NCBI GenBank assembly: GCA_021234535.1
Contig: CM037839.1
Span: 29,780,975-29,844,974 of the forward strand
Direction: 5' to 3'
Length of the DNA: 64,000 bases
Source: Stichopus chloronotus
Lineage: Eukaryota; Echinodermata; Holothuroidea; Aspidochirotida; Stichopodidae
Shown here: in pieces, positions 49,626-62,310 of the stretch
Numbering within the stretch: position 1 is the stretch's first letter
How the letters are laid out: every line of letters starts with the position of its first letter
The notes under the pieces: generated by a model
Told to the model about the DNA's origin: nothing
Seen by the model: only the letters and a program-made list of their open reading frames with translations
Database searches by the model: none
Translations under genes and position numbers: made by a program

Positions 49626-52451
49626 TAAAAACGAAATGTTTTTCTCCCTGAGGATTTTACCCATGAATATCTTCACCAGACTTAAGCAATGTGATATAAA
49701 CAACCTTGGACAATTAAATACATCCAAATGAGACTTAAAGTAATCTGAATCTCCAGGTTGCAGAAAAAAGGAGTGTAACAATATTTACAATTGCAACATA
49801 TTTCAAGATCTGTCGCTGGTGTATTGCAATTTTCTTTTGAAATTGTTATGTAATTACCTCTTTGATCGTGAATTATCAAAGACAAGCTTACAAAGAAGAA
49901 ACTTTCATATTCTACATGTGCTTTGAAAAAGTGCCTCTGCCATAGAAGAACTTTGTATTCCAGAGAAAGAATTTTAACATTTACTTTGCCTGAGTAATTG
50001 ACTTCATTGCAACTCACCCATTTCAACATATTGCCTGTCTATAGATCAGCTGTTCAACTCAGGAATGTGTTTGATCAAGTAGATGAAATTAATTAACATA
50101 TATATCAGAGGGGGGCTTGCATGTTTTGGTTCATGATGTGTAGAAAATCTACAGAACATTCACAATATTTAGTAAACTGAATTCAGGTTAACTTTTTAAA
50201 CAAATAACCTTAATAGAGAAAGTCAATATTGATGTATAGATTTTAATACGGAAAGTTTTCAGTTGTGTGAAAGTTTGGTAGTACTCTGATTATTAGGTTT
50301 TAGTGTGATTGTTGCATTGTATCCTGTAACCCTTACATTTTACTGACTCTGACTCTTAGGTTGCATTACTTGGCCCTCACACATCCTAAGTTGTACAGTG
50401 ATTAGGGCCACCAATTCTCGTGATTGCAGAAAATCATGGAAAAAAAATATGAAAAGTGAACAAGCTTCAATGGAAATTTGCAGAATTTATCAAGTTTGAG
50501 AAAAAGTTTCTAAACTAAGACTTTCGTTATACAAAAAATTAAAGTAAGCAAAAGTACATGCTATAGAGCTGTTTCAAGTTTCCTGAATAAACTTTGTAAC
50601 TAACTTTATAAATCAACTTTATGAATATATTACAGAAACTATTGTAACATGGTATGAAATGTAATACATAAGTCGACCCCAGCCCAGCAGACTGGCTGAA
50701 GCTGACCCAACATTTGCTTGAATTAAGCAAGCATTACCTAACTGCCCACATGAAAACATGAGGGTCAAAAGTAATGCTGCTGCCTCCCTGCACTGTACCA
50801 CAAACCTTACCTAAGCCCTCTTTCTACAATGTAGATCTTGAATCTCAATAGTTGCCTCTTTTAAGCTTCACATGATGTTTTGTAGGTTGTTTTCATGATA
50901 CACTTTTGTATTTTTAACTTAACAAATGCATGTTATTTAGTTTGGTTTGCACAAAATGTGCAACATTTATGAGGCATTAAGTTCTGAAGCAATATTATGG
51001 AATGATTTTTCTGATAGGACTTACCTAACGCTGAAGTAGTTTTCCTCCTTACTCTACACTGCAACGGTTCTACATCACCGCACACTTTTGTATGTAGAGT
51101 ATGGAGCATCTAACAAAAGAAAATAAATGTCAGGGAAGATTGGGAAAACTTGCAAATTGCTGGTTATGTCTGAAATGGAAACCCACAGAAAACTGAAAGT
51201 TGAAAACAGGAAAGAAAAGGAACTTGAAAATTGGAAAACATAATTTCCCATTTTGTGAAGATGGAGGCCCTAAGATCTTTACATTATACTTTGTGTCACA
51301 GGTTGTACTCATAATCCATACTTTGTTGTAAGATACTCTTGTATGAAAAGTATTCTGTAGTTCACTAAGAAGTTATGGAAATTGGAATGGCACTTGTTGA
51401 CTGTCATAATAGTATTAAAGTGAAATGATTTTACTGGCTACCTGTGATTGCCATTGGACAATTGATATTAATTATTCAATTTGATGGCAAAGTTGTGATG
51501 TTACCCTGGTTCTGTTCTAGCATCAAAATAATTAGATCAGATGGATCAGAATAGAGCTGAATAGCTTAGTAAATGACACTGTGTGATCTCAAGTTCTTGT
51601 GTTCTTGACATCGAGATAAACATCTGTACCTGGAGTAAGGCTGTGTGTATTTCTTGAGATCAGATTTATAGTTTCATACCACGTATCAGCTCAAAGTTAC
51701 CGTACTGTCTATTAAGTATAGGGAATCGTTTAAAAAAAAAAGCATGGACTTTTAAAGTTTTCAAATGAGCAGGCACTGTACCACAATGACAGTATTGATC
51801 TCATCCTGAGTAGCATTGAATAAGGTTTGCCTTATAATCACAGTGATGAAGTTTTAGCATTTTCATCTAATAGTCCAAGGCCTTGGAAACTAACATGATG
51901 AACTAACATCCTTAAAAGGTAGTTCATGCCTTTGCCAAATATCATGCCATGGCTTACAGTATATATTTCCAATGTGATAGTCTATGTATACCAGTTGCAC
52001 ACTTGCATTGTGTTGTTAGCAATTTATCACCATATTTCATCGCATAATGTGTCAGATATTGCGAGTGCAGTCCTAATTTGATGCAAGCATTGGCTGAATT
52101 TGGTTGTCCAAAGGACAACAATGTACCAAAATTTAGTTGTCCTGTAGAGAATTTGGCCGTCTTGATTGGATGCCACATATACCAATAAACTTCATCACCG
52201 AATCAGCAGTACAATACTTAGACTGCATGAACATGCAATGTTTTTCAACGATTGGTATGATCTCAGTATACTGTGAGTATGTTTAAGGAAGAATACACCC
52301 GGTAACCCTGTTACTTGATATTTTCAAGTTTCAGTTGTTGTCAAATTTTAAGAAATGAATCATTAAAGGTAGATTGTAAACTATATTATGTAACTACGTG
52401 TTTGAATATCATTTCAAGTTTATTCATCATTTGTTTGTTGTCTCTACAATG

Positions 52452-52757
52452 CACAGCGCGTACTCCCTCACCTCATGTAACCTATGCATTACCGTATTGA
52501 CCATGGTCTAGCATCTGGCAAACACACATTTCCTAAAAACTTGGAGGAATTACAAGGTAGATTAAAGCAGATGTAAACAGCTGTGCAAAACTTCGCTGGC
52601 AAACCAAAAGGCTGGCAATTACGGAAGGGTGTTGGCCAGATACACACACACACACAAAATTGCCAGATGCTAGACCATCTTTAATACGGGAATGCATAGA
52701 TTTTTGAGGTGAGTATGTTGCTAGCGAATTCCCAAACCAGTAAGTTTTGGGGAGTAC
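52452..52757. repeat. Hairpin repeat family, copy B
   Basis: The ends are the same as in copy A. Here the arms are longer: ctatgcattaccgtattga and ggtctagcatctggca pair with tgccagatgctagacc and taatacgggaatgcatag. The loop of about 130 bp includes a short (CA)n. Confidence 0.7.
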
Positions 52758-53107
52758 AAAAGATACAAAACTTATTGAGGAGTGACTAATTAAAACCTCA
52801 TTTTATGGATTGGGAGAACTAGAAAACAGCAAAACCAAACATCACCTATGTCCCTTCAACACAGAAAAAAAGTGAAAGTAATGATACTTTTATCGAAGCT
52901 AGTCGTTAAATTAATTTCTGTAGACTTCAACTAACCAACAGTGGGTGTCGTCATAAATCAGCTAACATAATTTAGTAAGCGCAGCCAACGTGATACGACT
53001 ATACATAGATGAACAGTGTAGGTCATAGTTCTAGCCACACAGGCCGACAATGAGTATCTGTATCCTGCACTGATGCTTGCCAACTGGCATGAAGAGAATC
53101 GACAATT

Positions 53108-53207
53108 CACAGCGCATACTCCCTCACATCATATAACCTATGCTTTAGTTATATGAGGTGAGTACGTCGCTAGCGAATTCCCAAACCAGGGAGTTTAGGG
53201 GAGACTA
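53108..53207. repeat. Hairpin repeat family, copy C (minimal)
   Basis: The left arm ctccctcacatcatataacc is followed directly by gttatatgaggtgagtacgt and the shared tail tagcgaattcccaaaccag. It is a 100-bp version with almost no loop, showing which parts are constant. Confidence 0.7.
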
Positions 53208-54968
53208 ACAGCCCGCATAGAATTCAATGGGAAACATTCAAAGAAATATTATTGCAAATTCAGTCCAGAAATTGGAAAAAAGTTGCTCTATTTACCACCA
53301 CAACATGTAGATCTGCAAATAAGTCCCTTAAACCTCTCTCAGTGGTATTTATACACTACACTGATGGAACACTACACCTGCCACACAAAATTCACCAGCT
53401 ACAGTAGATTCCTGATTGCAGTGCCGTACTGTATAAGCTGAATATGCTGTAGCCTAGCCATTGACAAACATGGAATTTATATTTGAATTAATTTAAGACT
53501 TTAAAAACAACATCTGTAGTGATAAGAATCATTAACATCTCGGGACATACCATCTGGCTCATTTAGCTAGAGCTTAGCGCAATTACTTTCCGTGAAAAAC
53601 TTATCTGGAGATTCATGTACATTTTTGCCTGGTCACATGATCTTGTTGATTGCTTGAGCAACCATCTATGCACTGTTAGTTGCCAGACTACAGGAATATA
53701 GGATACTTTATTCAAGATAACTATGGATGTTAAATATTTTATGTATATTACAAACCAAAAGAAAAAATGAAATAAATGTAAAAAGAAATAAAAGGTAAAG
53801 GGAGTGGCAGTGAAAGGTTTAATTTCATTGCAAAATTAACCATGGTTCCTACAGCATGGAAAATTCCAGTCTTTTGACTTTTCAAATGATTTTTTCCCGC
53901 TAGAATCTCCCTACGAACTGCATGACTACTGGATAAGGAGTAGCGTTTGTTTCTTGTCTCCACATGCATTATCAAGTCATCACCTTCTGAATGACTGCAC
54001 AAGGGGGTCCTCAGTCCTCAGTTTATTGTTATGATCATTATGCTTCATTTTAAATGCTGGACAAGACAACAAGAATACAGACTTCAAAGGAGATTTTGTG
54101 CACTGATCTTTAAATCCTTTCATTATGCAATACTCAATACTGTTTTTACATTTCTTTGTCGATGAAATTAGCATGCTCTTTTCATGCCAAAACAAAGGAA
54201 AAACGTGGTGTAGGTCTAAACGATATAGGGAAAGTGTACCTGTAGATGTGTGTAAATATAGCACATTGTGTAAATTGGATACACTTGACTCCATGCTGAG
54301 AGTATTGTTATAATTACTGTACCCTAACATGTCTCAATGGAAGGCTTGTTTAATTCAAGCAAACTGAATTTAAAGTAGAAATCCCTAAAAACGATTGAAC
54401 CCTTTCTGTCAATAATTGTGCGATAGAATGATGATACAAAGGTGACAAATTTGGGACTGTTCACCCTATTGTACTATTTAATTGCTGAATCAGTGAAAAG
54501 ATGTGATTTTCAGCGGGTGAGTTAAATGCTGCTTTGCCAGCAGAACACGATGCGTAAAGTTAGCTGCTGTTACAATGTTTTCTACAGTCTGTTGGCAACA
54601 GAGCTCGTGGGAATGTAGCAATCGTGTTGTGGGCAGATAAAAGAAATAAGGTCAGTTTGTTTGTGGCATTGTAAACTTTACACCAGATGCCAAATAATGT
54701 GATTCACAGTAAGGACAAATTGTCATATTGTTTGATAGTGTACCAAATACAGACAATGTGTTAGGAATCAAGAAATTGAAAACCTCAAAATTTACCGTTC
54801 CCTGCATTCAAGTTAATGCTTTTTAATGTTAGTCAAACATGAAGAAGAAAGGTATGTTGGAATGACAAGAACAGAGCCTATACCTACCTCATAACTTGCT
54901 GTATTTTGCAGCTATGTCTTAAGTCAACATAATCAAATTTCTCCCCTCCCCCATCTCTTTCACTGCAG

Positions 54969-55112
54969 TATGTCAACTTTTGTTTGTTGAAACCTACCAA
55001 ATATGGAATTTGGCATAGACCTGTAGAAGTGATTGTAATAAAATGTTATGATGAAGATTTTCTTATTGACCATATGGGTGTGTTTTGCATCAAGTGCCTG
55101 AGAACTTCTGCG
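54969..55112 (+). CDS. Candidate phase-0 exon in intron 2 (weak)
   Basis: A very strong acceptor tract (cccctcccccatctctttcactgcag) is followed by 48 open codons and a donor-like GCG|gtatgt, phase 0 at both ends. The translation (starting Y-V-N-F-C-L-L-K) does not resemble the acidic protein and the reverse strand is open too. It could be a skipped exon or chance. Confidence 0.18.
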
Positions 55113-55194
55113 GTATGTAGTAATACATGATTGTAAAACTTCAAGGAATGTTCTTGAAAACAGTTTTGATTGCATACTACGCTAGTTGTACTTG

Positions 55195-55350
55195 ATTGTA
55201 GTTACACTGTCAAGTCACTGATTTGGACTCTTGTTGACTTGAGTCATGTTTTCTGATGACTTGATTAAAGTGGAAGTCAAAAATGACTTGTCTGACCCCT
55301 GAAAATGACTTGACTTGGACTTGAGCCTTTAGTGACTTGAGTCTGAATAG
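55195..55350 (+). repeat. GACTTG-rich degenerate minisatellite
   Basis: gacttgagtcatg, tgatgacttgatt, gacttgtctgac, atgacttgacttggacttgag and gtgacttgagtc recur over about 150 bp. Confidence 0.65.
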
Positions 55351-55904
55351 AAACCCGAGTCATAGAAACAGACTAGAGACAAAGCAACAGATTCGAGTGG
55401 TCTCTCAAGACTTGCAAGCATGGCGCAGATAAACAAGATTAAAACTAGAAGAATTGAACTTGCAGGCAAGTACATTGAAGCCCATTGGGACTGTGAAGAT
55501 ACATGCTGCACCCCTGATTGCAGATCCTCCCAGTTACACGTACGCCTTAGGCTACGAGATATGTACATCTAAAATGAGATTGACAAACTGTAACACGAAC
55601 AAATAAGCCTGGCCTAGATGGTTTGAAGGAACGCACTAAGAGCCATGTATGTATGAACGCACACGAAACACCACCACAGTGAAAGAAAATCCACAATGCC
55701 AAGTAAAGCCTGAATATAAATTAACCTAAAAACTTTCTGTTTATGCATTTGGAGAAAAGGGCAGAGCCATGTTTGCTGTAGGCCTTGCCTACTGTTGATA
55801 GCTTACTTACCTTCTAGCCTGGGCAAAAGTTAGTAGTTCTAGCGTATAGTAACTAGTAAATAGTGTTATTAGACTCTGTACTGCCTATATGTTGAAATAG
55901 TGAA

Positions 55905-56100
55905 CCTATTGGTGGTTGTAGCATTTGGGGAGATGTTTTTCGGGGGAGACCCTGGTTCGAACCTGAACTGCAGGTCTTTATAGACATTTGGGGCAGTGAA
56001 TCAATTCAAGCCAAACTGATAAAACATCACCATATGCTGCAGTCTTCAAGTTGTGTTACATATAACCGCCCTGTTGTACCATACACAGAACAAGGATTTC
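55905..56100 (+). mobile_element. Possible tRNA-derived SINE
   Basis: ggtggttgtagcatttgggg resembles a pol III A box, and ccctggttcgaacctg at about 55951 matches a B box/T-loop (GGTTCGAACC) at tRNA-like spacing. The acceptor stem does not pair, so it is not a functional tRNA gene. The 3' limit is uncertain. Confidence 0.45.
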
Positions 56101-57017
56101 GTGGAAAAGATTCAGTAGGCGGTCAGAGAAGAAGCTCCTGTTGCTGCTGGATATTGTATAAATATAGATGGAGGCCAGCTTGATAACGAGTTGATTGTGA
56201 GCGTGTCATCACATGTTAATGCGAGTATCATCTGATCATCGAAAACCACAAGTATCCCCTTGGACGTTGATCGTGAGCGCATTATCACATGTGAGCACAG
56301 GGTTTGATGTTGAGTTCACTCTTTTGTACCAAGGTAGTAGGGATTGGTGGGGTGTCTCTTCTTTGTCTGTGTGTTTGTGATATTCTTTTTTTTTCTTCAT
56401 TTGTACCTTGCCTTTATTGTCTAGAGGGTAGAGCACTTTGTCAAGCCCAAGAGGGTTTTTGTCTCACAGTATAGAATATTATTTTGCAACTCCTCCTTAA
56501 ATGATAGACTTTAAGCAGGGAAAGACCCAAATTGATACCATCTTTTGGGAGATATTAGAATGTGTACCTTGTCTGAATTCACTGCCATTGTCATTTCTAC
56601 TGTTCATAAAATTTAATATTTAACCTGTTTTAATGATGTTGGAAACTATTAGCAGTTGTGGATACCAGCTGGTAAAATACGATGAACAAGCTTGCAAACC
56701 AAAAGTAGCATCCCTTTTCTACTTTTTTTTTGACTTAGTAACTGGAGGAAAAAGAAGCCTGCCAATCACTGTCTGTCTGTCTGCTGCCATCGACTTAGTA
56801 CTGAACAAGATAGATAACCAGATCATGCTTAAATTTGATCACCTGACTAATTCCTTTCAGCCCTTTCGGTTTAAATCTCCTTTCTGGTTTATCTTTTTCT
56901 CTTTTTGCTGAGTTAATTAACAAACATCGATTTTGATAAACTTAGAGGTCTCTTCAATATCCAGGCTGCCAGCCCTGTAATTGCTTGTGGTTCCTTTTCT
57001 TTCCCCTCCTCTACAAG

Positions 57018-57138
57018 TAACCAGAAATGTTTACCAAGGGATCAATGGTATTGTTCTGCATCTACAGACACATACAATAGCAATGGAATGTACTTACAAT
57101 CTATGTTCACTTGCAACAACAGATCTGCCCTTGTAAAC
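57018..57138 (+). CDS. Candidate Cys-containing terminal exon (weak)
   Basis: A strong pyrimidine tract (ttccttttctttcccctcctctacaag) precedes a frame open for about 40 codons to TGA at 57139. It contains several Cys and Asn residues. The phase does not fit exon 2. No family was recognised. Confidence 0.15.
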
Positions 57139-58530
57139 TGATTTTTTTTTTCTGCTAGACTATTCTATTTGTGAAAGAGGGGGTTTCAAATAACATGTGT
57201 GCTGAAATGTAGTTACCTCATCATAATTTTATTTCAGTTTGAACATGTGAGAGTGCCGCAGTAAGGTTGATTGTTGAAAATGTTTTATCACTCATCCCAG
57301 CACTGAAAAGTACTTTTAAAAGTAAAAACTGTAGTCATACAAATTAGCACTTTGGCAACCAAATGTGAAGTAATTTGTCAGCAGTGTGTATCTCTGATGC
57401 AAGGCCGTGAGTTTGTTCTTCCAATTTTTGACCAGTAATTTTCATGGGATTTGTGTTGGATTTGCTCTTAGGTCGTGTTTGTTTTTACTGAAACCTTCAA
57501 AGTTTGTGTATCTCTCACTTTTGAGTAAACATCTTCTGTTTTGATCTAATCTCATAATTACTCTGTCATAAATAATTCTGTAAGTTAGGCCTTTGATGGG
57601 ATTTAGTAAGTATAAGCTCTAAAATTTGAAAACAAAAACAAGTGTTTGAAACTAAAAATTACATATGGTTTTAAGTAATTCCTCTCTCTCTAGTAAAATA
57701 GTATTGAAAGAAAACTTTAATTTTGTGCAAACCAACCAGACATGATCTTGGTGTATTAAACTTTGAAGGAACCTGAAACTTTCCCAGTAAAGAATCCAAC
57801 TAGTGGAAGAATGTCTGGAAAAGCCTTTGTTTTGTAATAATAAGTGTTGTGATCAGTATGTGGTCCATATGTTACTGCAGTTTAATATCAGTTAAGTAAA
57901 TCTCACAGTCAAAAGTATAACACTAGTGTGAATGTAAACCATAGAAATGGATAAACCACAATGACCTCAGACTAACTACTCACATAGTGAACAAATGAAG
58001 CCGAACAGAATATGCATGGTCCTTGCTATGTAAAGCCAAAACAGCTCTGCTTTCAACATTTGCCATATATGTATGATAGACGTATGGATGGAGAATTTGT
58101 TTGTTCAATATTAAACTTCATCTTTGGGGAATACAGGAGTAAATGAAACCATTTGATTTTTTAAGACAACCTGATAATGTTCAGGGAAAACTGCTTTCCA
58201 ACGTTTTACTGCATGTTTGCGGGTTTAATTGTCCTAAAAGTTCCATTTGATTTGTGTTACACAGATCAACGTCTTTTGCCTGACAGTGATCGGGCTTCAC
58301 TTGTCGTTCCATGATGTCATTCTGATTAATATGTGTCTATGATTTAAACCTATTATGTGGATTGTTCTCTGACATTATGTGTATGCAGTGGGAGCTAGGT
58401 GGTCTTAACTTTATGCAATACGTAATGTCTGTATCAGTCTCTTATAGTTTGCAGAAAATAAGTACACAGGGCATAAGACTGCATGCACTCAACATATTTT
58501 CCATGACATGTGACTTCCAGAGATAATCAG

Positions 58531-58602
58531 GGTAATTTAACAAAACTTACCACGTACATGTATGCGTTTGCCATGAACATTAAAAAACTGAAGGATCATC
58601 CG
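58531..58602 (+). CDS. Candidate 24-codon phase-0 exon (weak)
   Basis: An open frame ending M-N-I-K-K-L-K-D-H-P runs into a good donor, CCG|gtgagt. The acceptor side is poor (gataatcag). Phase 0 at both borders would keep exon 2 and the last exon in frame, so it could be an optional cassette. Support is only the donor and the frame. Confidence 0.18.
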
Positions 58603-58669
58603 GTGAGTCTTTTGACAAATTGTATTCATTCCAGGCTTCTGTTACTTAAACAGTGGTAACTGCATCAAG

Positions 58670-59075
58670 AAGGGGGTGGGCTTGGAGACTCAGTCCCAAT
58701 GAGAATAGTGGGGGGGAGGCAAAAGTAACCCCCAAGTTTGACAAATGCTCTAAGAATAAATGAAAGAGGATGCATAATTTATAGGGATTCTTATGTGATC
58801 ATCTCAACCATACATTTTTTCGTAACTGGTGTTTGTCTCATTAATTGAAGAATTGTAGACTGGCAACTATTTCAAGGCCTTGCACATGTGTACAGCATAG
58901 AACATTCCAGAAATTGCTGTTTATGGATGACTGGTTGACTTGAAAAGCCAAAAAGTTTTTTATATATATCCAGGTCAACGGATGGTGGTGCTCTGCTTAT
59001 GCTGTACATATAGCCTTGCTGACCCTCGTGCCATGCACTATTTTTTCATTCTGCTCCCTCTGAGGTAGTTATACC
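58670..59075 (+). repeat. Dispersed GCTCCGC-family repeat, copy 7 in intron 2
   Basis: Full-length order: gggcttggagactcagtcccaat, a G-run, gacaaatgctctaagaataaa, atgaaagaggatgcataattt, aattgaagaattgtagac, tatttcaaggcc, ggtcaacggatggtggtgc. Confidence 0.6.
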
Positions 59076-62000
59076 TTCTTTTTTATGCTTGTGTGTTCTG
59101 GCATTGACCCTCTGGTAAGCGGAAATTTACATATACTGCCAAGATTCATCAAATGAGCGGAAGTGAATTCTTTGAAACCTAAAAGAGAAAGATGTAGACA
59201 ATGAACAACCAGATATTGTGCATAAAGAAAAAATTGTTATAGTTTTCATGAAAACTCTTTGAACGCAACCATTCTAGCTTGCCTATAGAGGTGAAAAGTT
59301 GCTTTCTTTGTTGATGGCTTGTATTGAAAGTTATTTATAACCAAAGGTTGTAAGGGTGTTCGCTGGTTTAATTTTTTTTTAAATTTCCACAGCTTTTCTG
59401 GTGTGTACAGGAAACAGCAAGTTGTATTTTCAAACTTCCTTTTGCATTTCCTACATTCAAATATTGTCATAGTGTAGTATTAATACCTTCCTGTTAGTTT
59501 AATTGTTGCTGCACTCCAGTCGTGTTTTTTTGCTTCACTGAGCAGGGTTGCCAGTTTGATGCAAGGGGCCAAATTACCAACAAAATTAGGTAAGAAAATG
59601 ACAAATGTAAGAAGAGATATTCCTTGATAATCACACTTCTTGTGTGCTTCTCTTCATATTTGGATCTCCCACTTCCCATGTGTTTTATAATAACATTTAG
59701 TAGGATAGTGTGTCATTATAATGTATATTTTGTATTGCAATATTTTCAAGATCCACCTCATGTCATTTGGAATGTTGCACAATATCAAAATGTAAAAAAA
59801 TGGCTAAACAGATGTTTAGTACACTCTTATTTACACTATGTACCACACATAGTCCCCTCATTGTAGTCAACCAGTTCAGGTACATTGGAAGTAAATTCAC
59901 AGGGTAAAATTACTTATATGTGCTGTTTTGATTTTCCTTTTGGCATGAATGGCCCATTAATATAGAATGCCTGAACAGGAAAGTCTATATATATTAATTT
60001 TAAAGGGATTTGGCAGTGAAAAAATAGTGGAAGTTTCATAAACATTATGGAGATTTTCCTCTAAGTAATGTGAACCATATCTGCATATCATATTTTGTTT
60101 GCAAGTTTTATAGAATGTTACAAAAGTTTTTGTCACTGATACATCGTATAGTGGGGAGTTTGTGATGTAATAACAGACCAACTGCTAGAATATATTTCTT
60201 TATAGTTTCAACAGACTCTAAATTAAGAAACTTTACCATAGTGTTAGAGTTGCAACTGTTATTTTTACAACATTCTGAGTGTAATTTACAATAAACCCAA
60301 TCTAACTTTGTCACTGGTGTCAAATGTGAAGGTTAAATGTGCAAATTATTTTCAAAGGTAATCAACAACTTCCAGTCATTTAATGGCATCACGTAACATT
60401 TTGGTAACCTTGAGGCAGCTGATGTTCTTGACCAGAGCATTGTTTCTTCAAACGTTAATGTCTGGAGTTATGAAGAAACTATTTTTCCAGAGTTTGAAGT
60501 GTCTGAAATGAAAGAATACATGTGCTCTTTGATTTTAAAACCTCTTTAAATGTCACTTGAATATCTGTGACTAAGATCCAGTGTAGATCCCTTGCAATAC
60601 AAAACAAGGGCGCCCTCCTTGAGTCATTGAGTCAAACAACTGGATAGTACATATTGCTGCATTGGTGCATGAAGATCGAATGACAAACTCTGCACGTGCC
60701 GACGTGCACGTGTTAAATTTAGTAGCTCATCCTGAAGGTAGGAGGGCACTTCAATGTGTCGCTGTAGCATCACATGCAACGGGTCTACTAATTTTGTGTA
60801 TTATTAAGTAAAGAGATGTTATTATTGCTAGTGCTTATTATTTAGTCTAGAGTTCATGGGCCTCTTTCATGAAGAGAGGGTCTTGCCGTTGATTTTTCTA
60901 GTTCAACATCGTCTCTACTCCATAAATCAGCCAAGTATGGAGGAGGTATGAGATTATTTATAACTGCAGATCATGTGACTATGATGATGTTGAATATCAT
61001 TTTTCTCTCTAATATTTTAAAGTGTATTGAATAATGTAAATTAAATTGTCACAATGTATGCGATGAGGTTAAGGAATGTAGCAAATGACAAGTATTAAAT
61101 AGATAAATATTCCAACTACTATTTCTCTTTACATATTTGTCTATCTCTCCTTGTTGTTGCTAATAGCACATTCAGAGTTTGTTAATTTATTCACATCATA
61201 GTCGTATACTTACCCCATGATTACATTAATGCATTGTTTAACCTAGTTTTAGCACCATGCCCTCTATGCTATAATTTGACCTACTTTACTTTCGCTCCTG
61301 TGAGGTTTAGCATGTATCTTAACAATTTCAAATTTTTATTCACGAAGAAGAAATTTTGTAGAAAAAGCCTTGAGTATTCTGATGTTATTTGTATTTACCT
61401 CATTTAGAATTCTGTCAACATTTGTTTTTAACTTCTCAAAGTAATTTGTGAAATTCTCTTCCATTACTTGTTTACAGTATCCCCGTTTTCATCATCATGT
61501 TTATTGCCTATACCTTCAACATCTTGTTTTATATTGGAACTTAGCAAATAAAAAGCTAAAATGTTTTGATAGCATTTAGCCACTGATTTATCGTGCCTAC
61601 AACACTGAACTGTTCTCACACATTGATCTACTTCAATGTGAAGGTTTGCGTCTTCATTCATCAGATCTATTGTTTAAAAAAAAAGACCTTGCATTCCCCT
61701 TGCCACCTTCCAAAATAAAAAAAAGAAACAAATTCAATTGTTTACACATTATGTTCTGTCTGGATACAACTATTCAATTTCTCTGGAGTGTGACTGCATC
61801 CACCCCTTGTATTGAATGGTTCAACCCATTCTTTGAATAAGCATCTCTCCTTACAAATCATTATAGAAAATCCCAGCTGCTTGCAAGTTGCTGTTATTGT
61901 ATGTACACAAGGAGGTAGCAAGGATTGAAAGCATGAGCACACAGCAGTAGTGAAGTGACAAGAAGGTTCTTGGGGATTTTTATCTTTTTTATGGGCTAGT

Positions 62001-62095
62001 AACAACTCAATAGCTGGCAGGTACTGCAGCTTTCTTCAACCGTAAACCTTTTAGTAAGGATTCAATAAAACCAAACGTAGGGCCTCTTGTTTAGC

Positions 62096-62163
62096 CTGTT
62101 TTGGAGAAAACTGGAGGGATTTGTGGATTACTGTGAATAAACCCAAAAAGGAATTGGTTGAAG
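62096..62163 (+). CDS. Candidate small exon near the 3' end of the acidic-protein gene
   Basis: After cttgtttag, one frame is open across the stretch and gives E-N-W-R-D-L-W-I-T-V-N-K followed by a Lys/Glu-rich segment, ending at the donor GAAG|gtaaga. The phases (1 in, 1 out) do not fit exon 2 or the CAG acceptor at 62265. They would fit an AAG acceptor at 62272, giving V-E-D-A-E-I. Treat it as an alternative or false exon. Confidence 0.2.
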
Positions 62164-62265
62164 GTAAGATATTTTATTTATCCTTTCCCTATTTTTCTGT
62201 CATTGTGTGTTTGATGCAATGAAACCAGCTGTTTTGGTGTACGTTTGTCAACCTGTTGGTTTCAG

Positions 62266-62310
62266 TTTGAAGATGCTGAGATCTCAGAAAATGATTCGCT
62301 GTGGGATTGA
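62266..62310 (+). CDS. Probable last coding exon of the acidic protein
   Basis: The acceptor gttggtttcag precedes 45 nt, fourteen codons plus TGA. Exon 2 ends on a whole codon and this exon is open in phase 0, so a direct splice is in frame. It adds F-E-D-A-E-I-S-E-N-D-S-L-W-D, which continues the acidic run at the end of exon 2 and repeats the acidic-Leu-Trp theme (D-D-L-W at 126-129, D-S-L-W-D at the C-terminus). The joined protein would be 373 residues. The weakness is that the exon is very short and 13.6 kb from exon 2, so intervening phase-0 exons could exist. The 3' UTR would start at 62311. Confidence 0.5.
   Translation, partial: FEDAEISENDSLWD

Larger units (their letters stand above)
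48640..62265 (+). other. Proposed phase-0 intron 2 of the acidic-protein gene (13.6 kb)
   Basis: It runs from donor gtaaga to acceptor tttcag. It contains hairpin repeats, a DIRS fragment, minisatellites and a SINE-like sequence. Several short open stretches with splice-like borders lie inside (54969, 57018, 58531, 62096), so this may be more than one intron. Confidence 0.45.

Noticed and set aside
55945..55965. tRNA gene suggested by GGTTCGAACC
   Set aside because: No acceptor or anticodon stem pairs around it; a SINE head is more likely.
57240..57263. Possible microexon after tttatttcag with gtaagg donor
   Set aside because: Its 23-nt length would shift the frame of the proposed last exon.
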